Both the position numbers and the translations under genes were made by a program. The notes below the pieces were generated by a model, which saw only the letters and a program-made list of their open reading frames with translations, was not told the origin of the DNA and made no database searches. A DNA stretch of 64,000 nt from Leishmania mexicana MHOM/GT/2001/U1103 (taxonomy: Eukaryota; Euglenozoa; Kinetoplastea; Trypanosomatida; Trypanosomatidae): positions 62,001 through 126,000 of the forward strand of contig NC_018337.1 in assembly GCF_000234665.1 (NCBI RefSeq), in the 5' to 3' direction. Numbering within the stretch: the first letter of the stretch is position 1; every line of letters begins with the position of its first letter. Positions 1 through 9,911 of the stretch are shown piece by piece.

Positions 1-481
1 AAAGAAACGAAGCGAATCGGTACAACGCCGAGGTGCGCGAGAGATGGCGTACACACGGACTCGATGCGATGTCCCGTGCATCACCTGTGGACCCCCTCGC
101 TTTCTCTCCCCTCTACTCCCACGGCCTCATGTTGCACTGCCCAGCTCACTTCCTCATTACGGCACACACACACACACACCACCTTCCCCTCTCTCGCTTG
201 GCACGTCATCTATTCGGCGGTACCGACGGGCACCGGCACTGTCGAGTACACTCCCAGGACACGTCGCGCGCACACACACACATAGCTGACGATTGTGCAG
301 GCGAGCGTCAGTGTGCTATCTAATAGCGCTGACGTCGCAGTTGCTTCGTTGGAGAGAGAGAGAGACGGCAGTAGCCACGCACCAACAGCAGCAAGCGGCG
401 GAGGGAGAGAGAGAGTTCCGTCGCAGTAGGACTCACTGCCGCACGCGCACCATATCTGATAGGTAAAGCTAGTCAGTGGGA
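1..481. other. Intergenic/5' flanking region, no gene seen
   Basis: No protein-like reading frame stands out. It holds a pyrimidine-rich stretch at about 93-119, a (CA)n run at 163-179, another CA run near 271-283 and GA-rich purine runs near 350-412. It is probably the end of an upstream 3' UTR plus the 5' UTR of the first gene. The spliced-leader acceptor for that gene cannot be fixed with confidence. Confidence 0.6.
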
Positions 482-2968
482 ATGAGGTCTGCGACCGCGT
501 TGCATGCTGCGCGAAGGTGCACACGACGCACGCGGCTGTCGGTCATGAGTGCATATGTAATCCCTCGTCGCTGCTGCGCCTCCGCCTCCGCCTTCCCCTC
601 TTCACCTCTGTCCGTCTCAGCGGTGGACGCGCCAACTCTGCACCCAAGCGTCGCATCCGCTCACATGCACGCCAGCTACCTCCTGGCGCAGCTCTTGAGC
701 GCGGAGATGCCATCCACACTGGAGGCGTTTGCGTCGCTGACGGAAGAGTGGTGGGGGCTTGTCGAGCGGCTGGTGCAACTGCCGGTGGTCGCTGCCGATC
801 TGGGCCAGTTACTGTTGGAAACTGCACACACAGACGGGGCCCAGCGTGATCATGGCAGCGCAGAGTTCGAGGAAAAGGTTATTGCGCAGTGGGAGGAATG
901 GGTCTGGTCCAGTGTCCCTCGCACGGTGCCCGCCCCTGCTGCACGCGAGGCAGCTGTAAGCGAAAGTGCTTTGCCTGTTTCCCCTCCCGACATCCTCTCC
1001 TTTACGCAGTTTGCGGATCTTCTGCACTCTTACGACCGCTATCGTCTAGGGGTCCGCTGGGGTGCGTCCCGCAACAGCGGAGACTGGGCCTCACATGGAG
1101 GGGCCGCCGCTGCCGCTGCCTACTACCGCCGACGTTACTTCCTCCACCCGTGGCACGGCATGCACTGCCCTGCCGGCTCGGCCGAGCAAATGCCTTACGT
1201 GCATGTTCTTCAATGGATGTTGGCGCGGAAAGGAGGCAGTGCCGAGGCGTTGCCAACCGCGGCAGAGCTGTGGGAGCGCCACCGCGCACTGGAACCGTTC
1301 CAGCCATCCTCGTCTTCGTTCAAGGCCTTGGATGTGTGCTGTCAGAGCGGCTACGTGTCGGACTTGCTCATCCGCGCTGGGGCCGGGGTCGTGGTGGCAG
1401 CCGATGCCGACCCTGCCGCACTCGCCAACGCAGAGTCTACGTATCATGAGTGCGTGCGTGAAGGCGGAGGGAGAAGCCGGAATGCTGTACTGTACACCCG
1501 CCGCTGTGAAGGGTTGCCTCGGCCAACAGCGACGCGCGCCGGCCGTAGCAGCAGCACCCCGTCCACGCCACAGAGAAGTGGTGCCTGTGCTAACGTTGGA
1601 CCTGGAGTGCAGTCGACGAGCGCGTCCGCGGCTGAGCGGCGGCGCCGGCGGGCCAGGGAAGAGGGACGCGGCTACAGCGGATTGACCTGGCCCAGCGAGG
1701 AGAGATCCGTCTCGGGCGTCGAGAGCGCGGACGCTGACGCTTCCGCTGGTCCATTTGATGTACTGTACATTCACCCTCCGAGCGCAGTATCCATCTGGCC
1801 GGTCGCAACGACGGAGCAATTCAACCTGCGCAAAACGATGTGGTGGCGCAAGCTGAATTACAGTGCGGAAGCCGAGGGGCTGGACGCAACGCTTCTCCTT
1901 CCGTATCTGCCGTGTACTGCGGCGCCAGCACTCGCACGACACAACCCTCTCGCCACGCGCTCCGGCCTTGAGCGGGCGCTTGATACACTTCGTGCGGATG
2001 TGACGGAGCGCAGCGCGGCTGCGTCCCTGTCTGGTGACGAGCCACCGCGTAGCGGCGCCCTCCTCACCGATGAAGGGTACGTAGTGCTGGTACTACCTCG
2101 AACCTATGACACCAACCTTCTGCTGCGCGGCGAGATGCTTGAGACACCTTCGTTGGCGGACTGGGTGGTATCGCAGCTGGACGGCTACTACGATCTGATC
2201 CTCCGTCGACGCTGCGGTACGCACGCTCCCCTTTCGGTGAGCAACGCCGCGCCGTCGTCGAAAGGGGTGGATAGCATGCTTCTAGGGGTCTTCCGTGCTG
2301 CGCAACGCCGAGTCGAGGGAGCCGCGAGTGGCGCGTGTGCCCAGTGGGCTGCGGAGTTGCAGCGCGTCTCCCGGGAGGAGATGTGGCACGATGTGCTAGT
2401 GCTGCGCAAGAACCGGGCAATGGCCCGTCGGTGCGCCGCTCGGCATACGGAGGGCTTGGGGCAAGACAGGGCGGCGGCCGCCGGCGCGGTGCAGTGGGAG
2501 GACTCTTTCGAGTATAACGAGTACTACCCGCGCGGTACGGTTCCACACACAAGCCACCACTGGACCGCCCTGGTCCCCACCTACTCGTATCTCGAGGAGG
2601 ACTTCTACGAGACTCCGAGTGCCGCGCGCAACTTCTTGGCGGTGGGTCATCCCGTCTCCGCCAACTCGGCAGTGACTGTCGGCTACGGTGTGCCTGGCGG
2701 CGCGACTCCAAGGGCCGCAGCAGCGGGGGAGCACGACCAAGGAACCGATGGTGTGACAGAAGCATCACAGCTGGCGTCTGCGAACTTCCACGCCGTCTTT
2801 GCGGAAGAGCTGCGCACGCGGCGTCGCTCGAAGCTGCGCAAGCTGGCCCTGAGTCCACTGGAGCGGCAGGAGTGGTATATCGATGAGAAGCTGGTGAAAT
2901 CGAGTGCTGCCAAGCTGGAGCTGCTCAAGGAACTCTCCAAGTGGGACCTGAAGGACTACGACAAGTGA
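482..2968 (+). CDS. Putative SAM-dependent methyltransferase-like protein, mitochondrial-type N terminus
   Basis: The 828-aa protein begins at the ATG at 482; the frame is open a few codons further but only with a GTG. The first 40 residues are rich in Arg, Ala and Ser with almost no acidic residues (MRSATALHAARRCTRR...), like a mitochondrial import signal. A Rossmann methyltransferase core is suggested by ALDVCCQSGYVSDLL at about residue 281 followed by VVVAADADP, which resemble the SAM-binding loop and the acidic end of strand 2. FDVLYIHPPS at about 425 sits where motif IV of N-methyltransferases has (D/N)PP(Y/F), here HPPS. Between them is a low-complexity Ser/Arg insertion (about 345-415). 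The Lys/Arg-rich C terminus (ELRTRRRSKLRKLAL, then ending KWDLKDYDK) could bind RNA. Substrate unknown; a role on mitochondrial RNA or the mitoribosome is only inference. The family is not firmly recognised, and activity may be lost. Confidence 0.8.
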   Translation: MRSATALHAARRCTRRTRLSVMSAYVIPRRCCASASAFPSSPLSVSAVDAPTLHPSVASAHMHASYLLAQLLSAEMPSTLEAFASLTEEWWGLVERLVQLPVVAADLGQLLLETAHTDGAQRDHGSAEFEEKVIAQWEEWVWSSVPRTVPAPAAREAAVSESALPVSPPDILSFTQFADLLHSYDRYRLGVRWGASRNSGDWASHGGAAAAAAYYRRRYFLHPWHGMHCPAGSAEQMPYVHVLQWMLARKGGSAEALPTAAELWERHRALEPFQPSSSSFKALDVCCQSGYVSDLLIRAGAGVVVAADADPAALANAESTYHECVREGGGRSRNAVLYTRRCEGLPRPTATRAGRSSSTPSTPQRSGACANVGPGVQSTSASAAERRRRRAREEGRGYSGLTWPSEERSVSGVESADADASAGPFDVLYIHPPSAVSIWPVATTEQFNLRKTMWWRKLNYSAEAEGLDATLLLPYLPCTAAPALARHNPLATRSGLERALDTLRADVTERSAAASLSGDEPPRSGALLTDEGYVVLVLPRTYDTNLLLRGEMLETPSLADWVVSQLDGYYDLILRRRCGTHAPLSVSNAAPSSKGVDSMLLGVFRAAQRRVEGAASGACAQWAAELQRVSREEMWHDVLVLRKNRAMARRCAARHTEGLGQDRAAAAGAVQWEDSFEYNEYYPRGTVPHTSHHWTALVPTYSYLEEDFYETPSAARNFLAVGHPVSANSAVTVGYGVPGGATPRAAAAGEHDQGTDGVTEASQLASANFHAVFAEELRTRRRSKLRKLALSPLERQEWYIDEKLVKSSAAKLELLKELSKWDLKDYDK

Positions 2969-3781
2969 AGAGGAGAGAGTTACGGATAAGTGACGCACGA
3001 GCGCGTTGGATGAATCCCGTGCATGTCAGTGCGCCTGCTTGTGTGTGTGGGGAGGTGCGTGTAGGGGGTTGCTGGCCTCTTCGTTCACTTCCCTAATGCC
3101 ACCTCTGCGCGTTCTCTTCACAGAGTTCAGGTAATGGTTTATCTTGCTTGCTTGTGCTCGTGTGTGGGCAAGTCTGCAACGGCAGTGCTGCGGAAGGCGG
3201 ATGTGCGGATGGGTGGGAGGGAGGGGAGGGAGGGTTGAACACCGCAGCAGGAGCCCACGCCGCCACCTCTTCGCTCCTCTCCTCTGTCCCCACCACACCG
3301 TCCGCATTTCCTTGTGTGCGGGCTCTAAGCCTCTGCCACCCCGACACAAACGCACAAAGGGCCAGAGAAAGAAAAGAATGTATTCGCGTGGTTTGTGGTG
3401 CAACGAGAACCCTTCAGCTGACACGCGTGTCATCGTGCCGCGTGTCTTTGCCTTCGTTGCCCGCCTCTGCCTCTACTTGTAGCATTGCCCATGTCTCGGT
3501 TGATTGTGCCACTCCTCACGCTCCGCTCTTCCCTGTCGTCGTGCGCGCGACCGCCCGTGCCATTCCTTCCCCATCTACTCCCTTTTCAGCAACATAGTAT
3601 CACCACCTTTCGATCTGTGCCCTGCCCCTGCCCCTCCCTCCTCGCATTCTCCGCCCATCCCCTCCACCACTCCCAGCGCCACTGCTCATTCAATCATCTA
3701 AAGCCCTCCCCGCTCTCTCCCTCACATACGCTTTATATATCTCACTTTCTGCACACGACCACACACACACGCATCACAGCC
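2969..3781. other. Intergenic region (3' UTR / 5' UTR), no gene seen
   Basis: It contains pyrimidine tracts at about 3555-3587 and 3617-3675 that precede the DUF1935 gene. The DUF1935 frame is open upstream from about 3485, but no ATG lies in that stretch and its composition is that of a CT-rich UTR, so it is treated as leader. Confidence 0.6.
3588..3589 (+). promoter_or_regulatory. Predicted spliced-leader acceptor AG for the first DUF1935 gene
   Basis: A pyrimidine run ending in CCCTTTTCAG is the first strong AG in this leader, and I see no ATG between it and the start codon at 3782. Alternative AGs lie at 3675-3676 and close to the ATG. Prediction only. Confidence 0.35.
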
Positions 3782-5257
3782 ATGACGGAGGAGATTGTCG
3801 CCCCTGCTGTGCCGCAGTTCGAGAACGGCGAGCCCAGTTTCGAATACGATCACATCTTCCGTTGCTTCAAGGAGAGGGGCAACGGCCTGCTCTTCCGGAT
3901 GGTCAACACGACGCAGAAGAAGTGGGCCTTCTACAACGACACGGCGGACACCATCATGCAGGTCAGAGGCCGTTTCAGCCCGGATTGCAAGGTCGAGAAG
4001 CTCAACCGCGCCCGCGCGACACAGGTGCCCATCGGCACGGAGGAACACCCAGACCTGTTCGAGACGGTTGTGACACTGGAGGTGCACCCCTTCGCGACCG
4101 AGCCGTTCATCAAGGGTGACGTGAACGGGTTCGAGCTGGAGTTTCACACAGAGCAGATTCCGGTGAACGACGTGAAGTTCATGAACCGCCACCGCATCTT
4201 GCCGCGCTACGACAAGGTGTACAAGTGCTTTAAGAACGAGGGCAACGGTCTGTTCTTCCGCCTTGTGGATGAGAAGGACAACAAGTGGTACTACTACAAC
4301 GACACGCACGAGTTCCGTATGACGGCCACGGTAAGCTTCCCCAGCGCGGACGAGGTGAAGCCGCTCGGCAACACGGAGACGGTGCCGGTGCAGGACGATG
4401 GCAGCGAGGTGGCCTACCAGATCACGGTGGAGCCAGGCAATGCGGAGCCGTTCATTGAGGGCGTGCCCGCCTCGTACCACCAGACGTTCAACGCGAACCC
4501 GATCGACGAGAACTGCCTGGACCCGAAGGATGTCCAGTACATCAACGGCGAGCCAGACAGCAGCATCATCGACCCCAGCCAGTGCAAGGTGTACAAGTGC
4601 TTCAAGGAGAACGGCAACGGGCTGCTTTTCCGCCTTGTGGACGAGAAGGCCGGTCGGTGGGCCTTCTACAACGACACGCATGAGTATCTGATGAAGCCCA
4701 AGGTCCGCTTCTTTGGCGGAGCGGCCGTGGTGCCCGGACCGGACGCGCAGGTTTCGCCCGACCCGGACGAGGAGGACACGGCTGTGGTCTGTGTGGAGAT
4801 CCCACCATGCGAGACGCGCCTGTTTATCGAGGGCCGCCCTGCAAAGTACGAGGTGTCCGTGGTCGCCGACAGCATCAACAAGACCGTGGCAGAGGAGAGC
4901 CCGGAGTTCGTTAATGGTGAGCCCGACCGCAAAGTCGTGAACTACGACGCCGTCTTTCAGTGCTTCAAGGACAAGCCAGAGGCCCGACTCTTCCGCCTCG
5001 TCGACTCCAACCGCCAGCAGTGGGGCTTCTACAATGACACCACCGACGTCTTCTTCGTCGCACGATTCACCTTCGACGCCGAGGGCAAGGTCCGCGCCAT
5101 GGGCGAGACGAAGAGGGAGCAGAACAGCGACAACGAGACCGAATACCTTGTCTCCATCCCACCGATGGCAACGGCGGCGTTTGTTCAGGGCGACGTGAGA
5201 GGCTTCAAGTCGCAGTTCACTGGCAAGCGTAGGACGTCCGTGCCGACACCTGCGTAG
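3782..5257 (+). CDS. Four-repeat DUF1935 (calpain-associated domain) protein, copy 1
   Basis: This 491-aa protein (MTEEIVAPAVPQ start) consists almost entirely of four DUF1935 repeats. Each carries a (Y/F)xCFK...GNGLxFRxVD signature followed by a W-x-(F/Y)YNDT core; the cores are at about residues 50, 171, 295 and 416, a period of about 122 residues. Each repeat ends with an (E/R)xFIxG-like motif. DUF1935 is a kinetoplastid domain known from small myristoylated proteins (SMPs) and from the N termini of calpain-like proteins, many of them at the flagellar or cortical membrane. There is no peptidase domain, no Cys/His/Asn triad and no Met-Gly myristoylation start, so this is a stand-alone repeat protein, probably structural or a scaffold (inference). 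A related gene lies about 3.1 kb downstream on the same strand. The start was chosen as the first in-frame ATG after a CT-rich leader. Confidence 0.9.
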   Translation: MTEEIVAPAVPQFENGEPSFEYDHIFRCFKERGNGLLFRMVNTTQKKWAFYNDTADTIMQVRGRFSPDCKVEKLNRARATQVPIGTEEHPDLFETVVTLEVHPFATEPFIKGDVNGFELEFHTEQIPVNDVKFMNRHRILPRYDKVYKCFKNEGNGLFFRLVDEKDNKWYYYNDTHEFRMTATVSFPSADEVKPLGNTETVPVQDDGSEVAYQITVEPGNAEPFIEGVPASYHQTFNANPIDENCLDPKDVQYINGEPDSSIIDPSQCKVYKCFKENGNGLLFRLVDEKAGRWAFYNDTHEYLMKPKVRFFGGAAVVPGPDAQVSPDPDEEDTAVVCVEIPPCETRLFIEGRPAKYEVSVVADSINKTVAEESPEFVNGEPDRKVVNYDAVFQCFKDKPEARLFRLVDSNRQQWGFYNDTTDVFFVARFTFDAEGKVRAMGETKREQNSDNETEYLVSIPPMATAAFVQGDVRGFKSQFTGKRRTSVPTPA

Positions 5258-6130
5258 AGATGCGCTCTCGTGGTCCAAGGGAACTTGTGTAAACCACAAC
5301 CCTGTGCACTCTCCACCTCCAATACGCGCGACGGAAGTGAGCGCAGTCGCGGCGGCGTGTGGAGCGTGAGTGTGCGATGTTAAGTAGAGGAGGGGAGGAG
5401 GGGGAAGGTGAGCAGACAGGGGAAAGAAAAGGTGTGTGTGTGGGGGGTGGGTCGTGGATGTGGCGCTTCCCACACATCTCTGGATTCGGTGCTTTTCCCG
5501 CCCAGCCCTCCCTCTCTCCCACCTCCTACCGCGTTGAAACAGGCGAACGCACAGGGCCGCCGTCCCCCTCCTCTTCTCTCTTTATTTCTGTTTCTTGCTG
5601 GTCTTTTTCCTCTCCTTGTCTTTGGTAGTCCCGCCTGTGCGCCTTAGCTCGCAGGCTTGCGCGCCCGCCATGCTCTTCCTCCCCCCTTGCAAACACGGCA
5701 GGGTCGCGAGCAAGCCGATAGAACGGAGGGTCCAAGGGCAGATCGCACGCACAGACAGACACCCCCACTCACTCCCATCAGCTCGATCAATGGGGTAGAA
5801 CAGCCAAGCATGGCAGTGATACGATGGCGAGTGTGTTTGTGTGTGTGTGTGTGCGCGCGCATGCCTTTGTGATAGTGCGCTCATCTTTGAAGTTGATGCC
5901 TGTGCAGACTTGGATGTTTGCTTCGCCTTCTCGTCGACGGCAAGGCTGTACGGATGGGGCCTGAGGCAGACGACGGACGATATACACATTGATGTCATCC
6001 GGATCTTGAGCTTCTCCTGCCCCCATCCCCCATGCATTCTCTTCCTCCGCTTCTTTCATTTTCTTGATACTCCTTGTTCTCACGTGCCGCGTCCACCGCT
6101 ATCGAAGTAGTGTATAATATTACGTGCGTA

Positions 6131-6178
6131 TGTATATATATATATATACATCTGTATGTATGTATGTGTGTGTGTGTG
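6131..6178. repeat. Compound TA/TGTA/TG microsatellite
   Basis: A (TA)n run at 6131-6149 is followed by TGTA units and a (TG)n run to 6178. It lies in the probable 3' UTR between the DUF1935 genes and would be length-variable. Confidence 0.9.
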
Positions 6179-8177
6179 CTCGTATATGTGCATCTCATCC
6201 CTGTTTCTTCCTGTTGTTGCTGCAACTCACCCTCTCTGCCTCTCTCTCGCTCATGTACACCGATACGCGCCGAGGTGAGCGCACGTATCGGCAGGCGAGC
6301 GTGCAGTCGCACACACCAGACACGTCTACGACACGCCCTTGCTGAGTACCACACAACAGGATACTTGTGCATTATTTGTCTTTGTATTTTCCTTTTTTCC
6401 CTCTGCGTTTTTCTTCTCCACTTCATAGTTGCGACGCATCAAGATGGGGTCTCACCGCCTCCACCTCCACCTCCACCCACCCACGCACCCACCCACTTGT
6501 GCGTGCGTGTGAGAGAGATATTCGTTTCTCCTGTTCGTTCTCTCTTTCTTCAAGCTTCCGTCGTCTCCCGAAATTTCCCCCCTCTCCGTCGGTGTGCGTC
6601 GGTGTGTCGATGTGTGGCCGGGCTCTTCGTCTTTCGCTGGAGGCACCCGCCTTTCTGGTCTTCTCGCACTCCGTTCCTCTTGCCTTCGGCAATTTCCTGT
6701 GTTCTATTGGATCTGCATAATGTGCATCCACGGCTTGCCTGGTAAGCGAGGCACACTGCGACGTGACTAAATCCCCCTCCCCAACTCCTTGGCCCACCGT
6801 GTACGCACACAAAATCGTGGCTGACCCTCCCGCTTCTCCTTCCCTTCATCGTGTTCAGCGTACCTTGTTATCATGTTGTTCTGGCTGTTGGGTGAGCGTG
6901 CGTGTGCGAGGTATGTTATGTGCGAGAAGGGGGCAGAGAGTGTGTCGGTGTGCCGCCCCTCATCCCTCTTCATTCCACTCATCTATACCTCCTCCCCACC
7001 GCCCATCTCCTCTCGACTTTCTCCGTCTTTGTGTCAAGCGGATGCCATCACAGCGCGACGGCTCGCAGAACGGACTGAGTAAGGAAGCCTAAATCACGGA
7101 TCGGCGATCCGCTCTCGCACACACGTGTAGACGTAAGCAAGGCGCGCGCACACACACACACACGTGCAAGAAGCGAAAGGAAGAAATCGAAGCAGTGCAA
7201 GCAGGGCGAGAGGGGTGGGGTGGTGTGCTTGGGGGAGGGGGAGGGGGGCAGCTGAAGCGTGACTGTGGACATCAAGAAGGCGGTCAGCTGCCGAAAAAAG
7301 ACAGTCAAGCCGGCGTCTGGCGCTCTGTCATCCGCCTATAAGTGTTCCGCCCGGCTGCTTTTTGCAAGTCGCGCCCTCCCCCAGCCGCCTTCTCACCTCT
7401 GCCATGTGTGCGGAGCGGCCCATTGCAAATACTCGCACCCACGGCCTAGGTGCCTCGTCTCCCTCCCGCCCCTTCTCCACTTACTCGTCTCCCGCTCTCT
7501 CTTCACCGCCCCTGTCCGTGCGAATTGGACCAAAGCTACAAGAACAGCGAAACGAGAACTTTTTTGGACACAAGAGTCCACGAAGGCAGAGAAGGCGAGG
7601 ATCGCACACGCACACGCGCGAAACGAAAGTCACCGCCAGGCACTTCGCCGCTCGAATCTCCCTTCCCCCCCCCCACCCTCCTACACTCTCTCCGAGCATT
7701 TTGTTGCCGCTTGTATTGGATCTCCTAGTCGAACAGCCGAGGTACGTAGGGTGCTCACGCAACTGCAGCAGCGGTGAGGATCAGCCCACGAGCTCGTCTG
7801 TTCGACTGCCGCGGTTACGCGCCTGTACGTGTGTGTGTGTCTCTCTCTGCCGAGTAGGAGCCACAAGCTTACCTTCGTGGAGACAATAAGCAGGCAGAGA
7901 GACAAACGACGGTAAAAGGAGGGACGAGCTACCCACCGACATCCGCACACTGTCCTACACGCAATCACGCGCACACGGATCAAAGTCCACAGCACACGGC
8001 AAGCAGAAAACCAAACGCTCACCCCCCCTTCCCACTCTGTGTCTCCTCCTCTCTTGAGAAGGCGCACACAGACAAGCATTTTGATCATCTGCCGTGAAAG
8101 GGTAGACAGAGCCGCATCTCTCCGTCACAGTGCGACCCGACTCGCCGCAGATCTCGCACAGCTTCGTTGTCTTCTAC

Positions 8178-8179
8178 AG
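8178..8179 (+). promoter_or_regulatory. Predicted spliced-leader acceptor AG for the second DUF1935 gene
   Basis: TTGTCTTCTACAG at this position, with a second pyrimidine-preceded AG at 8198-8199 and another at 8302-8303. No ATG occurs between these and the start at 8358. Which is used cannot be told from sequence. Confidence 0.3.
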
Positions 8180-8357
8180 ATTTTCCCTCTGCTTGCCAGC
8201 GCACACATAGACGCGCTTGGCAACTTGAAGGGAGATAGAGACTAGACGCAACACTGCAGCCGCTCTCAGGCTCGTTGGCTTTGTTGCATTATTTACTTCT
8301 AAGGGAGGCGCGCGCCTCTGCAGCTGCGCTGCGCCAAATTCGACAGCGGACTGGACG

Positions 8358-9911
8358 ATGACGGAGCTCGTGCCATCAGAGGCGGTACGATTCGCCAACG
8401 GCGAACCTCTTTGTGCGTACCAGGAGTGCTACCGATGCTTCGACGGCCGCGACATTCTCTTCCGCCTGGTGAACGTGGAGAAGAAGCAGTGGTTCTTCTA
8501 CAACGACACCACAGACACGATTGCGCATGTGCGTGCCGTGTTTTATCCCGGAAGTGTGATCCGACCGCTGCAGCGAGCAGTTATGCACGTCGTCCCTGGC
8601 CCCACCGGCGTAACGGACGAGACATGCTCGATCGATGTGACGCTGGACATCCAGCCGGGGTTTACGGAGTCGTTCATTGAGGGCGAGCACAAGGGGTTTC
8701 AACTTGACTTTCGAACAGAGACCGCGCCGACAAAGGAGGTCATCTTCGAATGCAGCCGGCCGACGGTGTCATACGACAGGATTTACCGCTGCTTCAAGAA
8801 CGGCAACGGGCTGCTATTCCGCCTGGTGGACGAGCGCGTGCGTCAGTGGTTCTTCTACAACGACACTCGTGACTTGATGATGAAGGTGACCGTGACGTTT
8901 GCGAATAGCGCAGAGGTGCGCCCACTGGGATGCACAACACTTGGGGTGCCGCATGCCGACACCGCACCCGAGAGCGTCGTCTACACCCTCCTCATCGCGC
9001 CTGGGTGCACCGAGCCGTTCATTGAGGGAAATCCAGTGACATACACGCTGGAGTTTGCCGCCGAGCCGGTTGGTGCTCCAGTCACGGCTGCCGTGGAGGA
9101 GCCGGTGCAGTATCTGCACGGCTGCCCCGACGTCGCCGTCATACCGCACCAGACGCACGTGTTCAAGTGCTTCAAGGAGCACGGCAACGGACTTCTGTTC
9201 CGTGTCGTCGACGATGTAAACACAATTTGGGCTTTCTACAACGACACACCAAACTACGTGATGACTGCTAATATGCGCTACCCGAGCACGAGCGACATAC
9301 GTCTTGCTCCGGGCGTGCAGGTGATCGCCGACAGCGAGCGCGAGGGCGGTTTTGTTGCAGCTGTCGAGGTGCTGCCCCTCGCGACAGTGCCATTCCTCGT
9401 CGGCGCGCCGGAGCAGTACGAGTTGGCCTTCGCAGCCACCCCTGTCGCTCCTCTGACGCCGTTGCCGACCATCCCAGCGGAGCCGAGTTCCCCACCTCAA
9501 CTTGCCGACGCAACGAATGTGGCTGCGATGGTGCCTCCGGCGCTGCCGGTACCCGAAGAGGCGCCCGTATACTGCAACAGCGGGCCGGATCTCACTGTGA
9601 TGCCAAACATCGATGAAATCTACAAGTGTTTCAAGGACTATGGGAACGGGCTCGTATTCCGCCTCGTGGACAAGGTTCAACGCCGCTGGGCCTTCTACAA
9701 CGACACCACCGACGTTGTAGCCTTGGTGAGGGTGCAGTTCTCCGCCGGTGCGCACATTCAGCCGCTGGGGCACACAGTGCTGGGCTGCGACCTAGAGACC
9801 GGTAGCGTCCTTCACGAGCTCCGCGTGAATCCGCTCGAGACAGCACTCTTCGTCGAAGGGGATGTAGACATCTTCACCACAAAGTTTGTGGCTGAGCAAA
9901 TACGGACCTGA
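8358..9911 (+). CDS. Four-repeat DUF1935 (calpain-associated domain) protein, copy 2
   Basis: This 517-aa protein (MTELVPSEAVRFANGEP start) has the same architecture as the gene at 3782-5257: four DUF1935 repeats with FYNDT cores at about residues 47, 166, 293 and 446 and CFK/GNGLLFR signatures. Repeat 1 is the most divergent (CFDGRDILFR in place of CFK..GNGLLFR). The linker between repeats 3 and 4 is stretched by an Ala/Pro-rich segment of about 30 residues (ending near PVPEEAPVY). There is no peptidase domain, no membrane segment and no N-terminal Gly for myristoylation. The two genes look like an old tandem duplication that has diverged substantially. The ATG is the first in frame and follows a leader without ATGs. 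A cytoskeletal or flagellar-membrane scaffold role is inferred from the family. Confidence 0.9.
   Translation: MTELVPSEAVRFANGEPLCAYQECYRCFDGRDILFRLVNVEKKQWFFYNDTTDTIAHVRAVFYPGSVIRPLQRAVMHVVPGPTGVTDETCSIDVTLDIQPGFTESFIEGEHKGFQLDFRTETAPTKEVIFECSRPTVSYDRIYRCFKNGNGLLFRLVDERVRQWFFYNDTRDLMMKVTVTFANSAEVRPLGCTTLGVPHADTAPESVVYTLLIAPGCTEPFIEGNPVTYTLEFAAEPVGAPVTAAVEEPVQYLHGCPDVAVIPHQTHVFKCFKEHGNGLLFRVVDDVNTIWAFYNDTPNYVMTANMRYPSTSDIRLAPGVQVIADSEREGGFVAAVEVLPLATVPFLVGAPEQYELAFAATPVAPLTPLPTIPAEPSSPPQLADATNVAAMVPPALPVPEEAPVYCNSGPDLTVMPNIDEIYKCFKDYGNGLVFRLVDKVQRRWAFYNDTTDVVALVRVQFSAGAHIQPLGHTVLGCDLETGSVLHELRVNPLETALFVEGDVDIFTTKFVAEQIRT

Larger units (their letters stand above)
5258..8357. other. Large intergenic region between the two DUF1935 genes, no gene seen
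   Basis: About 3.1 kb with no convincing reading frame; the open frames are Ser/Pro/Cys/Arg-rich products of CT- and GT-rich DNA. I looked for the FYNDT and CFK signatures of the neighbouring genes and found none, so no broken DUF1935 copy is visible. It holds GT runs at 5838-5853, a TA/TGTA/TG microsatellite at 6131-6178, tandem CCACCT units near 6461-6480 and a C-rich run near 7665-7678. It is probably a long 3' UTR followed by the leader of the next gene. Confidence 0.55.

Noticed and set aside
3722..5473. 583-codon open frame on the minus strand opposite the first DUF1935 gene
   Set aside because: It is the antisense shadow of a GC3-rich gene: the frame mirrors the four repeats, has Val/Leu/His-rich low-information sequence and matches no family.
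5258..8357. Possible decayed third DUF1935 gene in the 3.1-kb gap
   Set aside because: No FYNDT, CFK or FIEG-like fragments in any frame that I could find; only simple repeats and CT-rich sequence.
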